The position numbers and the translations under genes are program-made. Shown in pieces: positions 25,358-34,900 of a stretch of DNA of 60,168 nt. How positions within the stretch are numbered: position 1 is the stretch's first letter; every line of letters begins with the position of its first letter. The notes below the pieces were generated by a model that was given only the letters and a program-made list of their open reading frames with translations, was not told where the DNA came from and ran no database searches. This DNA comes from Chitinophagaceae bacterium (GTDB taxonomy: Bacteria > Bacteroidota > Bacteroidia > Chitinophagales > Chitinophagaceae). The stretch covers positions 1 to 60,168 of the forward strand of contig JALNZE010000019.1 in assembly GCA_023229465.1 (NCBI GenBank). The letters run 5' to 3'.

Positions 25358-26083
25358 ATTACCTACAGCCCACAAATTCATCACCGCGTTTCTATCCGAT
25401 TAAAAGGATACGATTATTCGCAGGCGGGATTGTATTTCATTACGATATGTTGTGATAACAGGACACACCGTTTTGGCGAAATCGTAGGGGCAGGGTTTAC
25501 CCCTGCCCAAAAAGGGCAACCGCAAGGGATTGCCCCAACGATTGCCCCAACGATTGCCCCAACGATTGCCCCAACGATTGCCCCAACGATTGCCCCAACG
25601 ATTGCCCCAACAATGAAATTGAATGAATTTGGAATGGTGGCATTTAATGAATGGGCGAAATTACCCAAACGGTTTACGAATTGCGAATTGGATGTATTTC
25701 AAATAATGCCCAACCACATGCACGGTATTATTGTGTTAAACAACGTGGGGGCAGGGTTTACCCCTGCTGCCCAAAATGATAATGTTCAAAATGATAAACG
25801 GCAACCGCAAATGGGGCAACCGCAAATGGGGCAACCGCAAGGGTTGCCCCTACGGGGGGACGATAATCCGGCAACGATTGGTGATATTGTTGGTGCGTAC
25901 AAATCATTGGTAACAAATGCATGTATTGATATATGTAATTTGAAAAATATTCGATTGGGTAAATTATGGCAACGCAATTACTACGAACACATTATTCGCA
26001 ACGAACAATCCTATCAAACCATTTCGGAATACATCATAAATAATCCAGCAAAATGGTATGATGATAAATTTTTAACCAATTGA
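25358..26083 (+). CDS. REP-associated tyrosine transposase (RAYT, Y1/HUH family)
   Basis: The family N-terminus, RVSIRLKGYDYSQAGLYFIT, is encoded from 25385 on, but no ATG precedes it in frame. ATT at 25358 or 25376 would have to serve, or the original ATG is lost; TTG at 25430 would remove conserved residues. The HUH motif is MPNHMHGIIV and the catalytic Tyr is in LWQRNYYEHIIRNE; the end is typical (YIINNPAKWYDD). In-frame extras make it longer than usual: seven IAPT repeats (25529-25612) and two VGAGFTPA stretches encoded by identical hairpin-forming DNA. RAYTs nick single-stranded DNA at REP hairpins. Activity is uncertain because of the start and the insertions. Confidence 0.8.
   Translation: MTYSPQIHHRVSIRLKGYDYSQAGLYFITICCDNRTHRFGEIVGAGFTPAQKGQPQGIAPTIAPTIAPTIAPTIAPTIAPTIAPTMKLNEFGMVAFNEWAKLPKRFTNCELDVFQIMPNHMHGIIVLNNVGAGFTPAAQNDNVQNDKRQPQMGQPQMGQPQGLPLRGDDNPATIGDIVGAYKSLVTNACIDICNLKNIRLGKLWQRNYYEHIIRNEQSYQTISEYIINNPAKWYDDKFLTN
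25487..25508. repeat. REP-like hairpin inside the RAYT gene, copy 1
   Basis: GGGCAGGG and CCCTGCCC (25488-25495, 25501-25508) form an 8-bp stem with a TTTAC loop. The 20-base core is repeated identically at about 25747-25766, also in frame. Confidence 0.6.
25529..25612 (+). repeat. 12-bp tandem repeat, seven units
   Basis: ATTGCCCCAACG is repeated seven times without gaps, the last unit ending in A. It encodes (IAPT)7 in frame within the RAYT, so copy-number change keeps the reading frame. Confidence 0.95.
25747..25855. repeat. REP-like hairpins inside the RAYT gene, further copies
   Basis: A second copy of GGGGCAGGGTTTACCCCTGC starts near 25747. Repeated GGGGCAACCGCAAAT units follow, then a perfect GGGCAACC/GGTTGCCC hairpin near 25829-25849 ending in CCCCTACGGGG-type sequence. 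The same CCCCTACGGGG core recurs in the 48 kb repeat region. Confidence 0.6.
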
Positions 26084-26324
26084 ACAACAGCTAAATCTAT
26101 CTTATTCTTATTCAATTAAAAACCTTACCTGTAAAGACCTATACTGATATTAAAAAAGAGAAAGTACTTATTTGAAAAATGGAGTACTTTCAATCGTATT
26201 TTGAAAAAATTCCGGGCGAAGTTGACGTTTAGGGCAATGTATTAATGAGAGAATTATTTTTGCTTTAATTTCACCATTACAAAATTAATTAATCGTTTAC
26301 GTAACATTTTAACCCCCCAATAAT

Positions 26325-26999
26325 ATGAAACATCTTTCTTTACTAGTCTGTGTCTGTATCTCTGTTCTTTTTTTAGGAAAAATAAACGCACAAACAAATC
26401 CCTTTGGAAGTGAAATTCTGGCTTTTGAAAAAACCGACTCTTTTTATAAGCCGGTTCAGGAACAAATCTTGCTTTACGGAAGTTCGTCTATTCGTATGTG
26501 GGAGAGTTATGAAAAAGATTTTTCTAATAGAACCCTCAAAGTAATTAACCGGGGTTTTGGGGGTTCGCAAACAAGTGATGCTAATTTTTATTTTGACCGG
26601 ATAGTTGCGCCTCATAAACCTAAAATTATATTTTTTTATGAAGGTGAAAACGACATTAATGCGGGCAAATCTGTTGAAAAGATATTATTAGATATTAAAA
26701 CGTTTATCCAAAAAACAAAGAGGCTTTCACCTGAAACCCGAATCGTTTTTTTCGCGATCAAACCCAGTCCTTCCCGAACGCAGGATTTTGATAAACAAAA
26801 AGAATTCAATCTGAGACTTAAACAATTGGTGCGTAAAGACGATCACTTATACTGTATAGATTTATTTTCAAAAATGTTGGATAAAGATGGTAGGGCAGAT
26901 CCGAAATTTTTTAAAGAAGACAGGCTACACATGAATAGTGAGGGGTATGCCATTTGGACTAAAGAAGTGCAAAAGCTCTTGAAAAAATGGGGGCTATAA
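26325..26999 (+). CDS. Exported SGNH/GDSL hydrolase
   Basis: The 224-residue product has a signal peptide (1-22) and the four SGNH blocks: Ser in LLYGSSSIRMW, Gly in NRGFGGSQ, Asn in YEGENDI and the Asp/His pair in EDRLHMNSEGY. It is probably a periplasmic or secreted esterase acting on acylated sugars or lipids. The next gene, an alpha/beta-hydrolase, starts 32 bases downstream on the same strand, so the two may form one unit for ester breakdown. The substrate is not predictable. Confidence 0.88.
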   Translation: MKHLSLLVCVCISVLFLGKINAQTNPFGSEILAFEKTDSFYKPVQEQILLYGSSSIRMWESYEKDFSNRTLKVINRGFGGSQTSDANFYFDRIVAPHKPKIIFFYEGENDINAGKSVEKILLDIKTFIQKTKRLSPETRIVFFAIKPSPSRTQDFDKQKEFNLRLKQLVRKDDHLYCIDLFSKMLDKDGRADPKFFKEDRLHMNSEGYAIWTKEVQKLLKKWGL

Positions 27000-27031
27000 A
27001 AATTGTTTATCTTTAAACCTAAATCATCCTT

Positions 27032-28741
27032 ATGCGAAAAATACTGTTTTCAGCAGCCTTGCTGTTTCTTTTGCTTTCTGCAAACGCACAAAGTTTCCGC
27101 ATCAATATTTCCCCCAATCTCAAACAAGCTGGTTTAGATGGAAGGTTGCTCTTGTTAGTTTCTACTAATCAGGCAAAAGAACCACGGTTTCAAATTAGTG
27201 ATGCCACCAATACACAAATGGTATTTGGTAAAGATGTAGAAAACTGGCAAACAGGCAAATCACAACTGGTTAGTGTTGACGCTTTTGGTTACCCTGTAGA
27301 ACGGTTAAACAATATACCCGCCGGTGATTACTATGTGCAAGCCCTGCTCCATAAATATGAAACCTTTCATTTAAAAACAGGACATACCGTAAAACTGCCC
27401 ATGGACAGGGGTGAAGGCCAGCATTGGAACCAGGCGCCTGGTAATATTTATTCAACACCCGTTAAAATACATATTGATCCGGCGGCATCCAATGAAATAT
27501 CCATCACCATTGACCAGGAAATACCACCCATAAAAGAACCGGAAGACACTAAGTATATTAAACATATAAAGATTCAGAGTAAAATGCTCTCCGAATTCTG
27601 GGGTAGGCCCATGTACCTTGGCGCTCATATACTTTTACCAGAGGGTTTTGATGAACATCGGGATGTAAAATACCCGCTGGCCATTTTTCACGGGCATTTC
27701 CCTACCAACTTCGAAGGCTTTCGCACCACTGCACCCGATCCTGCTTTAGTACCCGATACCAGCGACCGATTTCACATTACCGGGTATAATATTATACAAC
27801 AACAGGAAGAATATGGTTTTTATAAACAATGGACCGGAGTGGATTTTCCCAGGGTGATTGCCATTGAAATACAACATGCCAATCCTTACTACGATGATTC
27901 TTATGCCGTTAACTCGGCCAACCTTGGTCCTTACGGTGATGCCATCACCTACGAACTCATCCCGGAAATTGAAAACCGTTTTCGCGGTATTGGAAAAGGA
28001 TGGGCCAGGTTTATGTACGGCGGTTCCACCGGTGGATGGGAAGTATTGGCTGCACAGATTTTTTATCCCGATGAATACAATGGATGTTATGCTGCTTGTC
28101 CCGACCCAATTGATTTTCACCATTATACTTCCATTGATATTTACAACGATAAAAACGCCTATTTCGTAGCGAGTGATTTTAAAAAATTACAACGTCCCGG
28201 ACACCGTAATTACCTGGGCCATATCAGTGCAACTGTTAAAGAAATGAACCAGCGGGAACTGGCATTGGGTTCCCGTAGTCGTAGTGGCGACCAGTTTGAT
28301 ATTTGGGAAGCCGTATTTTCTCCCATGGATACAGATGGATATCCCAAACGGATCTATGATAAATATACCGGTGTTATTGATACTTCTGTAGCCCGGCACT
28401 GGCGGGATAATTATGATCTGACACATATCATTAAAAGAGACTGGCCTTTAATTGGTGAGAAACTAAAAGGTAAGATTCATTTGTATGTGGGCGATATGGA
28501 TAACTATTATTTAAACAATGCTGTTTATACCGCTGAGGATATGCTTAAGAAACTGAGTAACCCTTCCTGCAATTGTGAAGTAGCTTATGGAGACAGGGCA
28601 GAACATTGCTGGAACGGTGATCCCACGCTTCCCAATTATATTACCCGTATGCGATACAACCAAATGTTTATAAAAAAATGGGCCGAAGAAGTAAAACAGA
28701 GAGCGCCCAAAGGAGCCGACCTTACATCATGGAGATATTAA
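27032..28741 (+). CDS. Exported alpha/beta-hydrolase (putative esterase)
   Basis: This 569-residue protein has a signal peptide (MRKILFSAALLFLLLSANAQ), a beta-rich N-terminal domain (20-180) and an esterase-type alpha/beta-hydrolase domain. The nucleophile elbow is GGSTGG in FMYGGSTGGWEV. A late Asp in LYVGDMDNYYLNN and His in RAEHCWNG are plausible triad partners. It is related to the enterochelin-esterase-like group, although it is longer than usual. It follows the SGNH hydrolase gene by 32 bases. Confidence 0.78.
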   Translation: MRKILFSAALLFLLLSANAQSFRINISPNLKQAGLDGRLLLLVSTNQAKEPRFQISDATNTQMVFGKDVENWQTGKSQLVSVDAFGYPVERLNNIPAGDYYVQALLHKYETFHLKTGHTVKLPMDRGEGQHWNQAPGNIYSTPVKIHIDPAASNEISITIDQEIPPIKEPEDTKYIKHIKIQSKMLSEFWGRPMYLGAHILLPEGFDEHRDVKYPLAIFHGHFPTNFEGFRTTAPDPALVPDTSDRFHITGYNIIQQQEEYGFYKQWTGVDFPRVIAIEIQHANPYYDDSYAVNSANLGPYGDAITYELIPEIENRFRGIGKGWARFMYGGSTGGWEVLAAQIFYPDEYNGCYAACPDPIDFHHYTSIDIYNDKNAYFVASDFKKLQRPGHRNYLGHISATVKEMNQRELALGSRSRSGDQFDIWEAVFSPMDTDGYPKRIYDKYTGVIDTSVARHWRDNYDLTHIIKRDWPLIGEKLKGKIHLYVGDMDNYYLNNAVYTAEDMLKKLSNPSCNCEVAYGDRAEHCWNGDPTLPNYITRMRYNQMFIKKWAEEVKQRAPKGADLTSWRY

Positions 28742-28804
28742 TATAAGATAATACTTAATGGATATCTTCCCCTCAATCATACGTTTGGAATAAAAGCTAC
28801 CTCT

Positions 28805-30142
28805 TTATTTCACTTTCTTGCCATGCTTATACACAAGGTCTACTTTTTGCAGTAAGTTAATATATCTCAATACATCACCCTTTACCGCGATAATATCCGC
28901 GTATTTGCCTTCGCTAATGGTTCCATATTCTTTATCTGCTCTCATGGCCAATGCGGGCCAATAAGTGGCGGCTTTGATGGCATACATAGGATCAAAGCCA
29001 AATTTGTTCACCCACACATCTAATTCATTCCAGGTACTTTGGCTATGAAATTTCATAGGTATGCCACTGTCTGTTCCTACCAGTAAAACCACTCCCGCGT
29101 TTTTTAGTTGATTGATTTTTCTTTCCAATGTGGGTCTGCGCACAGGGGTTAATTGAAAATATGGCATGCGCGCGGGATACTTTAATGATTCCCGGATATC
29201 TTTTATAATATAATCAGGCATATCTAAATGCCATGATTCATCATCTAATTTTTCGGGGTTATCTCTTACATATTCGTAATTGTACAATCCTTCTACGGTG
29301 GGTGTCCAGAAAAAAGGCCCTTTGTTCATTTGTGCCGTTCTCTCTTTAATCAACTGCATAATATCTTCCAGATATTCCGGGGAAGAAGAAAGCCCTGTAT
29401 GTTCAAAACAATCCACGCCAATTTTCATCCCCACTCTTATTTCATTGGGCCGATGCGCGTGTCCTACTACGGGTAAATTTAATTTATGCGCCTCATCTAC
29501 TACCGCTTGTGCTTCTTCTAAGGTCATTTCGTCCTGGTCAATTAATTTTACCACATTCACGCCCGCTGCCGCTATCTTTCTGACTTTTGCCCTGGCATCT
29601 TCCACACCATTCACTCCCCAACGGTAGGCTTCCGTATGCGGATAGGGTTTGTGTTGTATAAAAGGGCCGGATACATACAGTGTAGGACCCGGGATTTCAC
29701 CTTTATCTATTCTTTTTTTAGTATTCACACTTGCTTCCAAAGGCCCTCCTAAATCACGTGCGCTGGTTACGCCGGCCATAAGCAATTGATGTGCCGAAGC
29801 GGGCATGATTACTTTTTCAAAATCTTTCATATAGGCACTGTCCCAATGATCGTAATCACTATGCCCGTTAATCATCAAATGCACATGCATATCCCACAAG
29901 CCGGGCAATACACTCATCCCTTCGGTTGAAATGATCTCCGCGTTTTTGGGAATAGGGGTAGCCCCAACCGTACCTACTGTTTTGATTCTTTCGTTTTCTA
30001 TAATAATCACACTATTATATACAGGCTTTCCACCAAAACCATCAATTAAGGTTCCACCTACCAATGCTTTTATATTTTGCGCATTAAGCGGTAAGGCGCT
30101 TACCAGCAGTAAACAACCAATCAGTAAACAGGTCTTTTTCAT
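28805..30142 (-). CDS. Exported metal-dependent amidohydrolase
   Basis: The product is 445 residues counted from MKKTCLLIGCLLLVSALPLN at 30142, a signal peptide; the open frame upstream is not conserved. Imidazolonepropionase/prolidase-like amidohydrolase motifs are visible: WDMHVHLMI (first metal pair), VNVVKLIDQ, VVGHAHR, CFEHTG and GTDSGIPM with the catalytic Asp, then GTISEGKYADIIAV. Such enzymes cleave cyclic amides or dipeptides in the periplasm. It lies 28 bases downstream of pnuC on the same strand. Confidence 0.88.
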   Translation of the reverse strand: MKKTCLLIGCLLLVSALPLNAQNIKALVGGTLIDGFGGKPVYNSVIIIENERIKTVGTVGATPIPKNAEIISTEGMSVLPGLWDMHVHLMINGHSDYDHWDSAYMKDFEKVIMPASAHQLLMAGVTSARDLGGPLEASVNTKKRIDKGEIPGPTLYVSGPFIQHKPYPHTEAYRWGVNGVEDARAKVRKIAAAGVNVVKLIDQDEMTLEEAQAVVDEAHKLNLPVVGHAHRPNEIRVGMKIGVDCFEHTGLSSSPEYLEDIMQLIKERTAQMNKGPFFWTPTVEGLYNYEYVRDNPEKLDDESWHLDMPDYIIKDIRESLKYPARMPYFQLTPVRRPTLERKINQLKNAGVVLLVGTDSGIPMKFHSQSTWNELDVWVNKFGFDPMYAIKAATYWPALAMRADKEYGTISEGKYADIIAVKGDVLRYINLLQKVDLVYKHGKKVK

Positions 30143-30170
30143 CGTTTTATTTTTAATGTCTGTACAATTC

Positions 30171-30809
30171 TTATACTTCAACATTCGAAATTCCCCCGCG
30201 TTTTCTCCATTCTGCCCACCCGGCAACCGCTAATACCAGCAATAGCACAAACTGCACACTCGTAAACACATATCCTTTTATAAAGTATAACGGAACAGAA
30301 GCGATATTTGTTGCCATCCACCAGAGCCAGCTTTCAACTTTTTTCTTTGCCATAAGCCACATGCCTGTGTAGGCAGTTGCAGAAGCAAAGGCATCGGCCC
30401 ATGGGATGGCTTCCGGTGCAAATGCCTGTTTGGCCCAACTGAGTGAGGCAAAAATGGCGCCATAGAAAAGTAAAAAAAACAGTATTTGCTGAATCCATTC
30501 TTTCCGGGTACTGAATGTGATGTGTAAAAGAACTTCCTGATTTTGTTTGTCTTTTTTAGACCACAGTATCCATCCGTAGATACTCATGATGGTGTAATAG
30601 AGGTTAACACTCGCTTCGCCCAGTAAATTTCCCTTTATACTCAGGTAGATATAGAACAGGGTATTGACAAGCCCTACCGGGTATACCAGGATATTTTCTT
30701 TGCGGCTGAACCACACACTGCCAATACCCGCGAAGACCGCAATAAACTCAATAACTCCGGTTTGCTGAATTCCGGTTATGAATTGCTGATAGAGTTCAGG
30801 GAGGGTCAT
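30171..30809 (-). CDS. pnuC: Nicotinamide riboside transporter PnuC
   Basis: This 212-residue membrane protein has about seven hydrophobic segments. It has the PnuC signatures YPVGLVNTLFYIYL, YYTIMSIYGWILW and ESWLWWMATN, in which the Trp/Asn residues line the substrate site. It takes up nicotinamide riboside for NAD synthesis. It has a normal length and lies upstream of the amidohydrolase gene and 21 bases downstream of the NifU-domain gene, all on the minus strand. Confidence 0.9.
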   Translation of the reverse strand: MTLPELYQQFITGIQQTGVIEFIAVFAGIGSVWFSRKENILVYPVGLVNTLFYIYLSIKGNLLGEASVNLYYTIMSIYGWILWSKKDKQNQEVLLHITFSTRKEWIQQILFFLLFYGAIFASLSWAKQAFAPEAIPWADAFASATAYTGMWLMAKKKVESWLWWMATNIASVPLYFIKGYVFTSVQFVLLLVLAVAGWAEWRKRGGISNVEV

Positions 30810-30830
30810 TTTTAAATGTACGGAAAAAAA

Positions 30831-31430
30831 TTATTCAGCTTCGGCTACTACTTCTTTTACTTCGGGTATCATTCGTTTCATCATTCCTTCAATGCCCGCT
30901 TTCAGTGTAATCATGGAAGAGGGGCAGCCGCTGCAACTTCCCTGTAACATCAGGTTTACAATACCCTCATTATAGCTTTTGAACTGGATAGCGCCACCAT
31001 CCATTTCAACAGCGGGTTTCACATAGTTTTCGAGTAACTCTTTCACTCTTTTCACAATATCATCATCATCGGCGCTTACGGTATTGCTGGCTTCCTGTTT
31101 TACTTTGGCAACTTCTTCTTCATTCACTACCAAACCACCGTTTTCGAGGTACTCTTTCAAAAAGGTTTTTACCGCGGGTATTACATCCTGCCAGTCTTCT
31201 GTTTCTATTGTTTTAGTAAGCGTAACAAAGTTGCTGGCAATGAATACACTTTTAATAAAAGGGAAACTAAACAGTTCTTTTGCCAGTGGTGAGGGCCCGG
31301 AAAGTGTTTCATCACCAAAGTCGATGCTTCTGCCCGGATATAATAATTTATTGGCCACGAATTTCATGGTTTCCGGGTTGGGCGTCATTTCGGTATAGAT
31401 GCTGATCACCGGGTTGCCTGTTTGTATCAT
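30831..31430 (-). CDS. NifU-domain Fe-S scaffold/carrier protein
   Basis: This 199-residue protein has an Nfu N-terminal domain (8-95, with TEMTPNPETMKFV) and a C-terminal NifU domain (125-195, with VEMDGGAIQF and the cluster-binding C-S-G-C in LQGSCSGCPSS). It assembles or delivers [4Fe-4S] clusters to client enzymes in the cytoplasm. A client, the Fe-S-rich pyruvate:ferredoxin oxidoreductase, is encoded about 500 bases away on the same strand. The two-domain layout matches eukaryotic and Bacteroidota Nfu proteins. Confidence 0.9.
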   Translation of the reverse strand: MIQTGNPVISIYTEMTPNPETMKFVANKLLYPGRSIDFGDETLSGPSPLAKELFSFPFIKSVFIASNFVTLTKTIETEDWQDVIPAVKTFLKEYLENGGLVVNEEEVAKVKQEASNTVSADDDDIVKRVKELLENYVKPAVEMDGGAIQFKSYNEGIVNLMLQGSCSGCPSSMITLKAGIEGMMKRMIPEVKEVVAEAE

Positions 31431-31955
31431 AGTTCTTTCATTTAGCTGATTGCGGCAAAATTAATTAAAAGCATTGGTGAGAAGCCCTGCCGCTTACCGG
31501 AGAGGCCGATAAAAGGTATAATTTTCGGATATCGAAAACAAAACCGGCCAGATACAAGGCAGCTCTATCGTTTTAAGGATACCCGTTTCAAACATGTTAA
31601 ATCACTCCCAATATAGAAATACCTGCCAAATGTCATATTTTATTGATTTGAAGCGATGTAGCTTTGCAAAATCAAATTATCAAACACCATCAATCCAACT
31701 TTATGAAAGGCAAATATATTTCCACCTCATTAATGCTGGCGGTTCTGGCGGGTACAAAAGAAGGCTTCATCCTTCACATTAATGAAACAAAAGCGGATCC
31801 AAAGGATCACCAGCTCATCTGGAGCAAAACGGCCGATACGGGCAAAAAAGGAAAAACAGAAACAAATCCTGCCTGACCCACCCACCTTCTACAATAAAAA
31901 AAGGGGAACCTCAAATGAGATACCCCCTTCAGTATTAGAAAAAATGGCCAGGCAA
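31431..31955. other. Intergenic region with a possible 57-codon ORF
   Basis: Between the NifU-domain and PFOR genes. An ATG-initiated plus-strand frame at 31703-31876 encodes a small protein with a hydrophobic N-terminal stretch (MKGKYISTSLMLAVLAG) and a charged tail, family unknown. It is followed by the terminator hairpin of PFOR. No other gene is visible. Confidence 0.35.
31895..31929 (-). terminator. Rho-independent terminator of the PFOR gene
   Basis: Read on the minus strand, AAGGGGGTATCTCA pairs with TGAGGTTCCCCTT around a short loop and is followed by a run of seven T. It lies 27 bases after the PFOR stop codon. Confidence 0.75.
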
Positions 31956-34900
31956 TCAGAGTGATTTTAGTGCCTGTAACCTATCCCAGCGTTGCCGCAG
32001 GCCCTCATTGGCCATTGCCAGGAATGCTGTTGCTCTTTCAGGATCATTATTTTTAATGGTTGCAAAACGGTTTTCATGATACATGAACTCTTCCAATGGA
32101 ACCGAGGGGTCTTTACTATCTAATACAAATCTTTGTCCCTGCTCTTTCAATGGATTGTAACGGAACAGTGGCCAGTATCCTGTTTTTACAGCCAGATCCT
32201 GTTGGTCCAGGCCGTGGCACATATCATACCCGTGCGCAATGCAATGGCTGTAGGCAATAATAATAGAAGGGCCGGGAAACGCTTCTGCTTCGAGAATGGT
32301 TTTAAGCGCGTGTACATCATTGGCGCCCATCGCAATTTCTGCAACAAAAGCGGTACCGTGCGCAATAGCCTGCATAGCAAGATCTTTCTTACCTGTTGTT
32401 TTTCCTTTGATAGAAAACTTAGCGCTTGCGCCTATCGGGGATGATTTAGATTTTTGTCCGCCGGTATTGGAATATACTTCGGTATCCAGTACCAGAATAT
32501 TGATATTTTCGCCGGTAGATAAAACGTGATCCAAACCGCTAAAGCCGATATCATAGGCCCATCCATCACCACCTACAATCCACATGGATTTGTGTTCGAG
32601 GAATTCGGCTATCTGGGATAATAATCCTGCTGCGGGTTTATCAATCAGCTTTAACCTTGTTTTTAATTCATTTACATTCTTACGCTGCTGAATCACTTCT
32701 GCTTCATTCGCTTCCACATTAGTAAGAATAGCATCCGTAAGCTGGTCGCCCACCTCTTCCCGTAATGATTTTAATAAGGAGAGTCCATAATTACGTTTCA
32801 TGTCGGTAGCTAACTTAATACCCAATCCAAACTCGGCATTATCTTCAAAAAGCGAGTTGGCCCAAGCTGGTCCGAGGCCCTGGGCGTTTTTACTCCAGGG
32901 TGTGGTAGGCAGGTTTCCGCCAAAAATAGAAGAGCAACCGGTTGCATTGGCAACGATCATCCTGTCGCCAAATAATTGTGTCAGTAATTTTAAATAGGGG
33001 GTTTCGCCACAGCCGCTGCAGGCGCCGGAGAATTCGAACAGGGGTTCCAGTAACTGAGAACCTTTTACAGTATTGCGGTTAACCCGTGTTCTGTCGATAT
33101 CGGGCAGTGAAATAAAGAAATCCCAGTTTTGTTTTTCAGTTTCTTTCAGTGGCCGAACATCAGTCATATTGATAGCCTTATGGCCCGGCTGTGTTTTGCT
33201 TTCTATCGGGCAAACTTCAACGCAAAGATTACAACCTGTACAATCTTCAACAGCCACCTGTAGGGTATAAGACTCTGTGTCTTTAAAAAATTCTTTACCA
33301 ATGGGCGCTGTGTGTTTGAAAAAATCGGGGGCATCTACCAATAAGTCGTTATTGTAAACTTTAGGACGAATGGCAGCGTGCGGACAAACGAAGAAACATT
33401 TACCGCATTGAGAACAAAGGCTCGCATCCCAAACAGGAACCTGCTCGGCGATATTTCTTTTTTCATAACGGGTGGTAGCGGAAGGATAGGTGCCATCTGC
33501 CGGGAAAGCGCTTACCGGCAGATCATCTCCTTCGCCGGCTATGATCCTGGCCAGTACCTGTTGTACAAAATCGGGAGCCCGTCCGGAGATAGCGGGCTCA
33601 ATGGCTTTGGTACCAATGGTAAAATTTGAATAGTCTATCAGTGATAAATTTTCAAGTGTTTTATCAACGGCATCAAAATTCTTTTGCACTATGGCTTCTC
33701 CTTTTCTGCCGTATGTTTTTTTGATTGCATTTTTGATATAACTGATGGCCTCCTCTTTAGGTATTACATTCGAAATAGCGAAGAAGCAGGTTTGTAAAAT
33801 AGCGTTGATACGGGAACCCATTCCGGTTTCTTTGGCAACCCTGGAAGCATTGATTACATATAGCTTCAGCTTTTTATCCATAATTTCTTCCTGTATTTTT
33901 TGAGGAAGGTTATGCCAAACATCTTCATTATTAAATGGGGCATTCAGTAAAAAGGTAGCTCCGTGTTGTGCGTCTTTCAATAAATCGTATTTCTCTAAAT
34001 ATTGAAAATGGTGGCAGGCAACAAAATTGGCAGAGTTAATCAGGTAGGTTGAACGGATAGGTTTTTTGCTGAATCGTAAGTGAGAAACGGTTAGTGAGCC
34101 TGATTTTTTAGAATCATATACAAAATAGCCCTGTACATGATTATCGGTTACGTCGCCCACAATTTTAATCGTGTTCTTGTTGGCGCTAACCGTACCATCG
34201 GCACCCAGGCCAAAGAACAGCCCGCGGAACAGGTGCTGGTCCTCCAGTGAGAATGTTTTATCGAAAGCTAAACTGGTATGGGTTACATCGTCTTCTATAC
34301 CAATGGTAAAGCTGTTTTTTTGTTTGTCTTTTTTCAGCTCATTAAATACTGCCATTACCATACCCGGATTAAATTCCTTGGAAGCGAGTCCATATCGGCC
34401 ACCAATAACGGTAGGCATTGTATTTTCCCATCCGGCATGCAGGGCGTTGATTACGTCCATATAAAGCGGTTCGCCAATAGCGCCGGTTTCTTTGCAGCGA
34501 TCGAGTACGGCAATATGTTTTACGGTTTTGGGTATGGCATTGATAAAATGTTTAACAGAGAACGGTCTGAATAAATGTATATGCAGGTATCCTGTTTTTT
34601 CTCCTTTATTGTTCAGATAGTCAACGGTTTCCTGAACGGCACCGCAGCCAGACCCCATGATTATGATGATATTTTCGGCTTCCGCATGACCATAATATTC
34701 AAATAGTTTATAGGCACGGCCGGTAAGTTTTTCAAGTTTTTGCATCGTAGCTTCAACTATTTCGGGCACTTTCCGGTGGTATTCATTACAGGCTTCACGG
34801 CTTTGGAAGAATACATCGGGGTTTTGTGCAGTACCGCGAATAAAAGGATTTTCGGGGTTAAGGGCACGATAACGGTGACGGGCTACATCATTCACATCAA

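Noticed and set aside
31782..31964. Plus-strand frame of 60 codons
   Set aside because: It runs through the PFOR terminator hairpin and into the PFOR stop, so it is not a credible gene.
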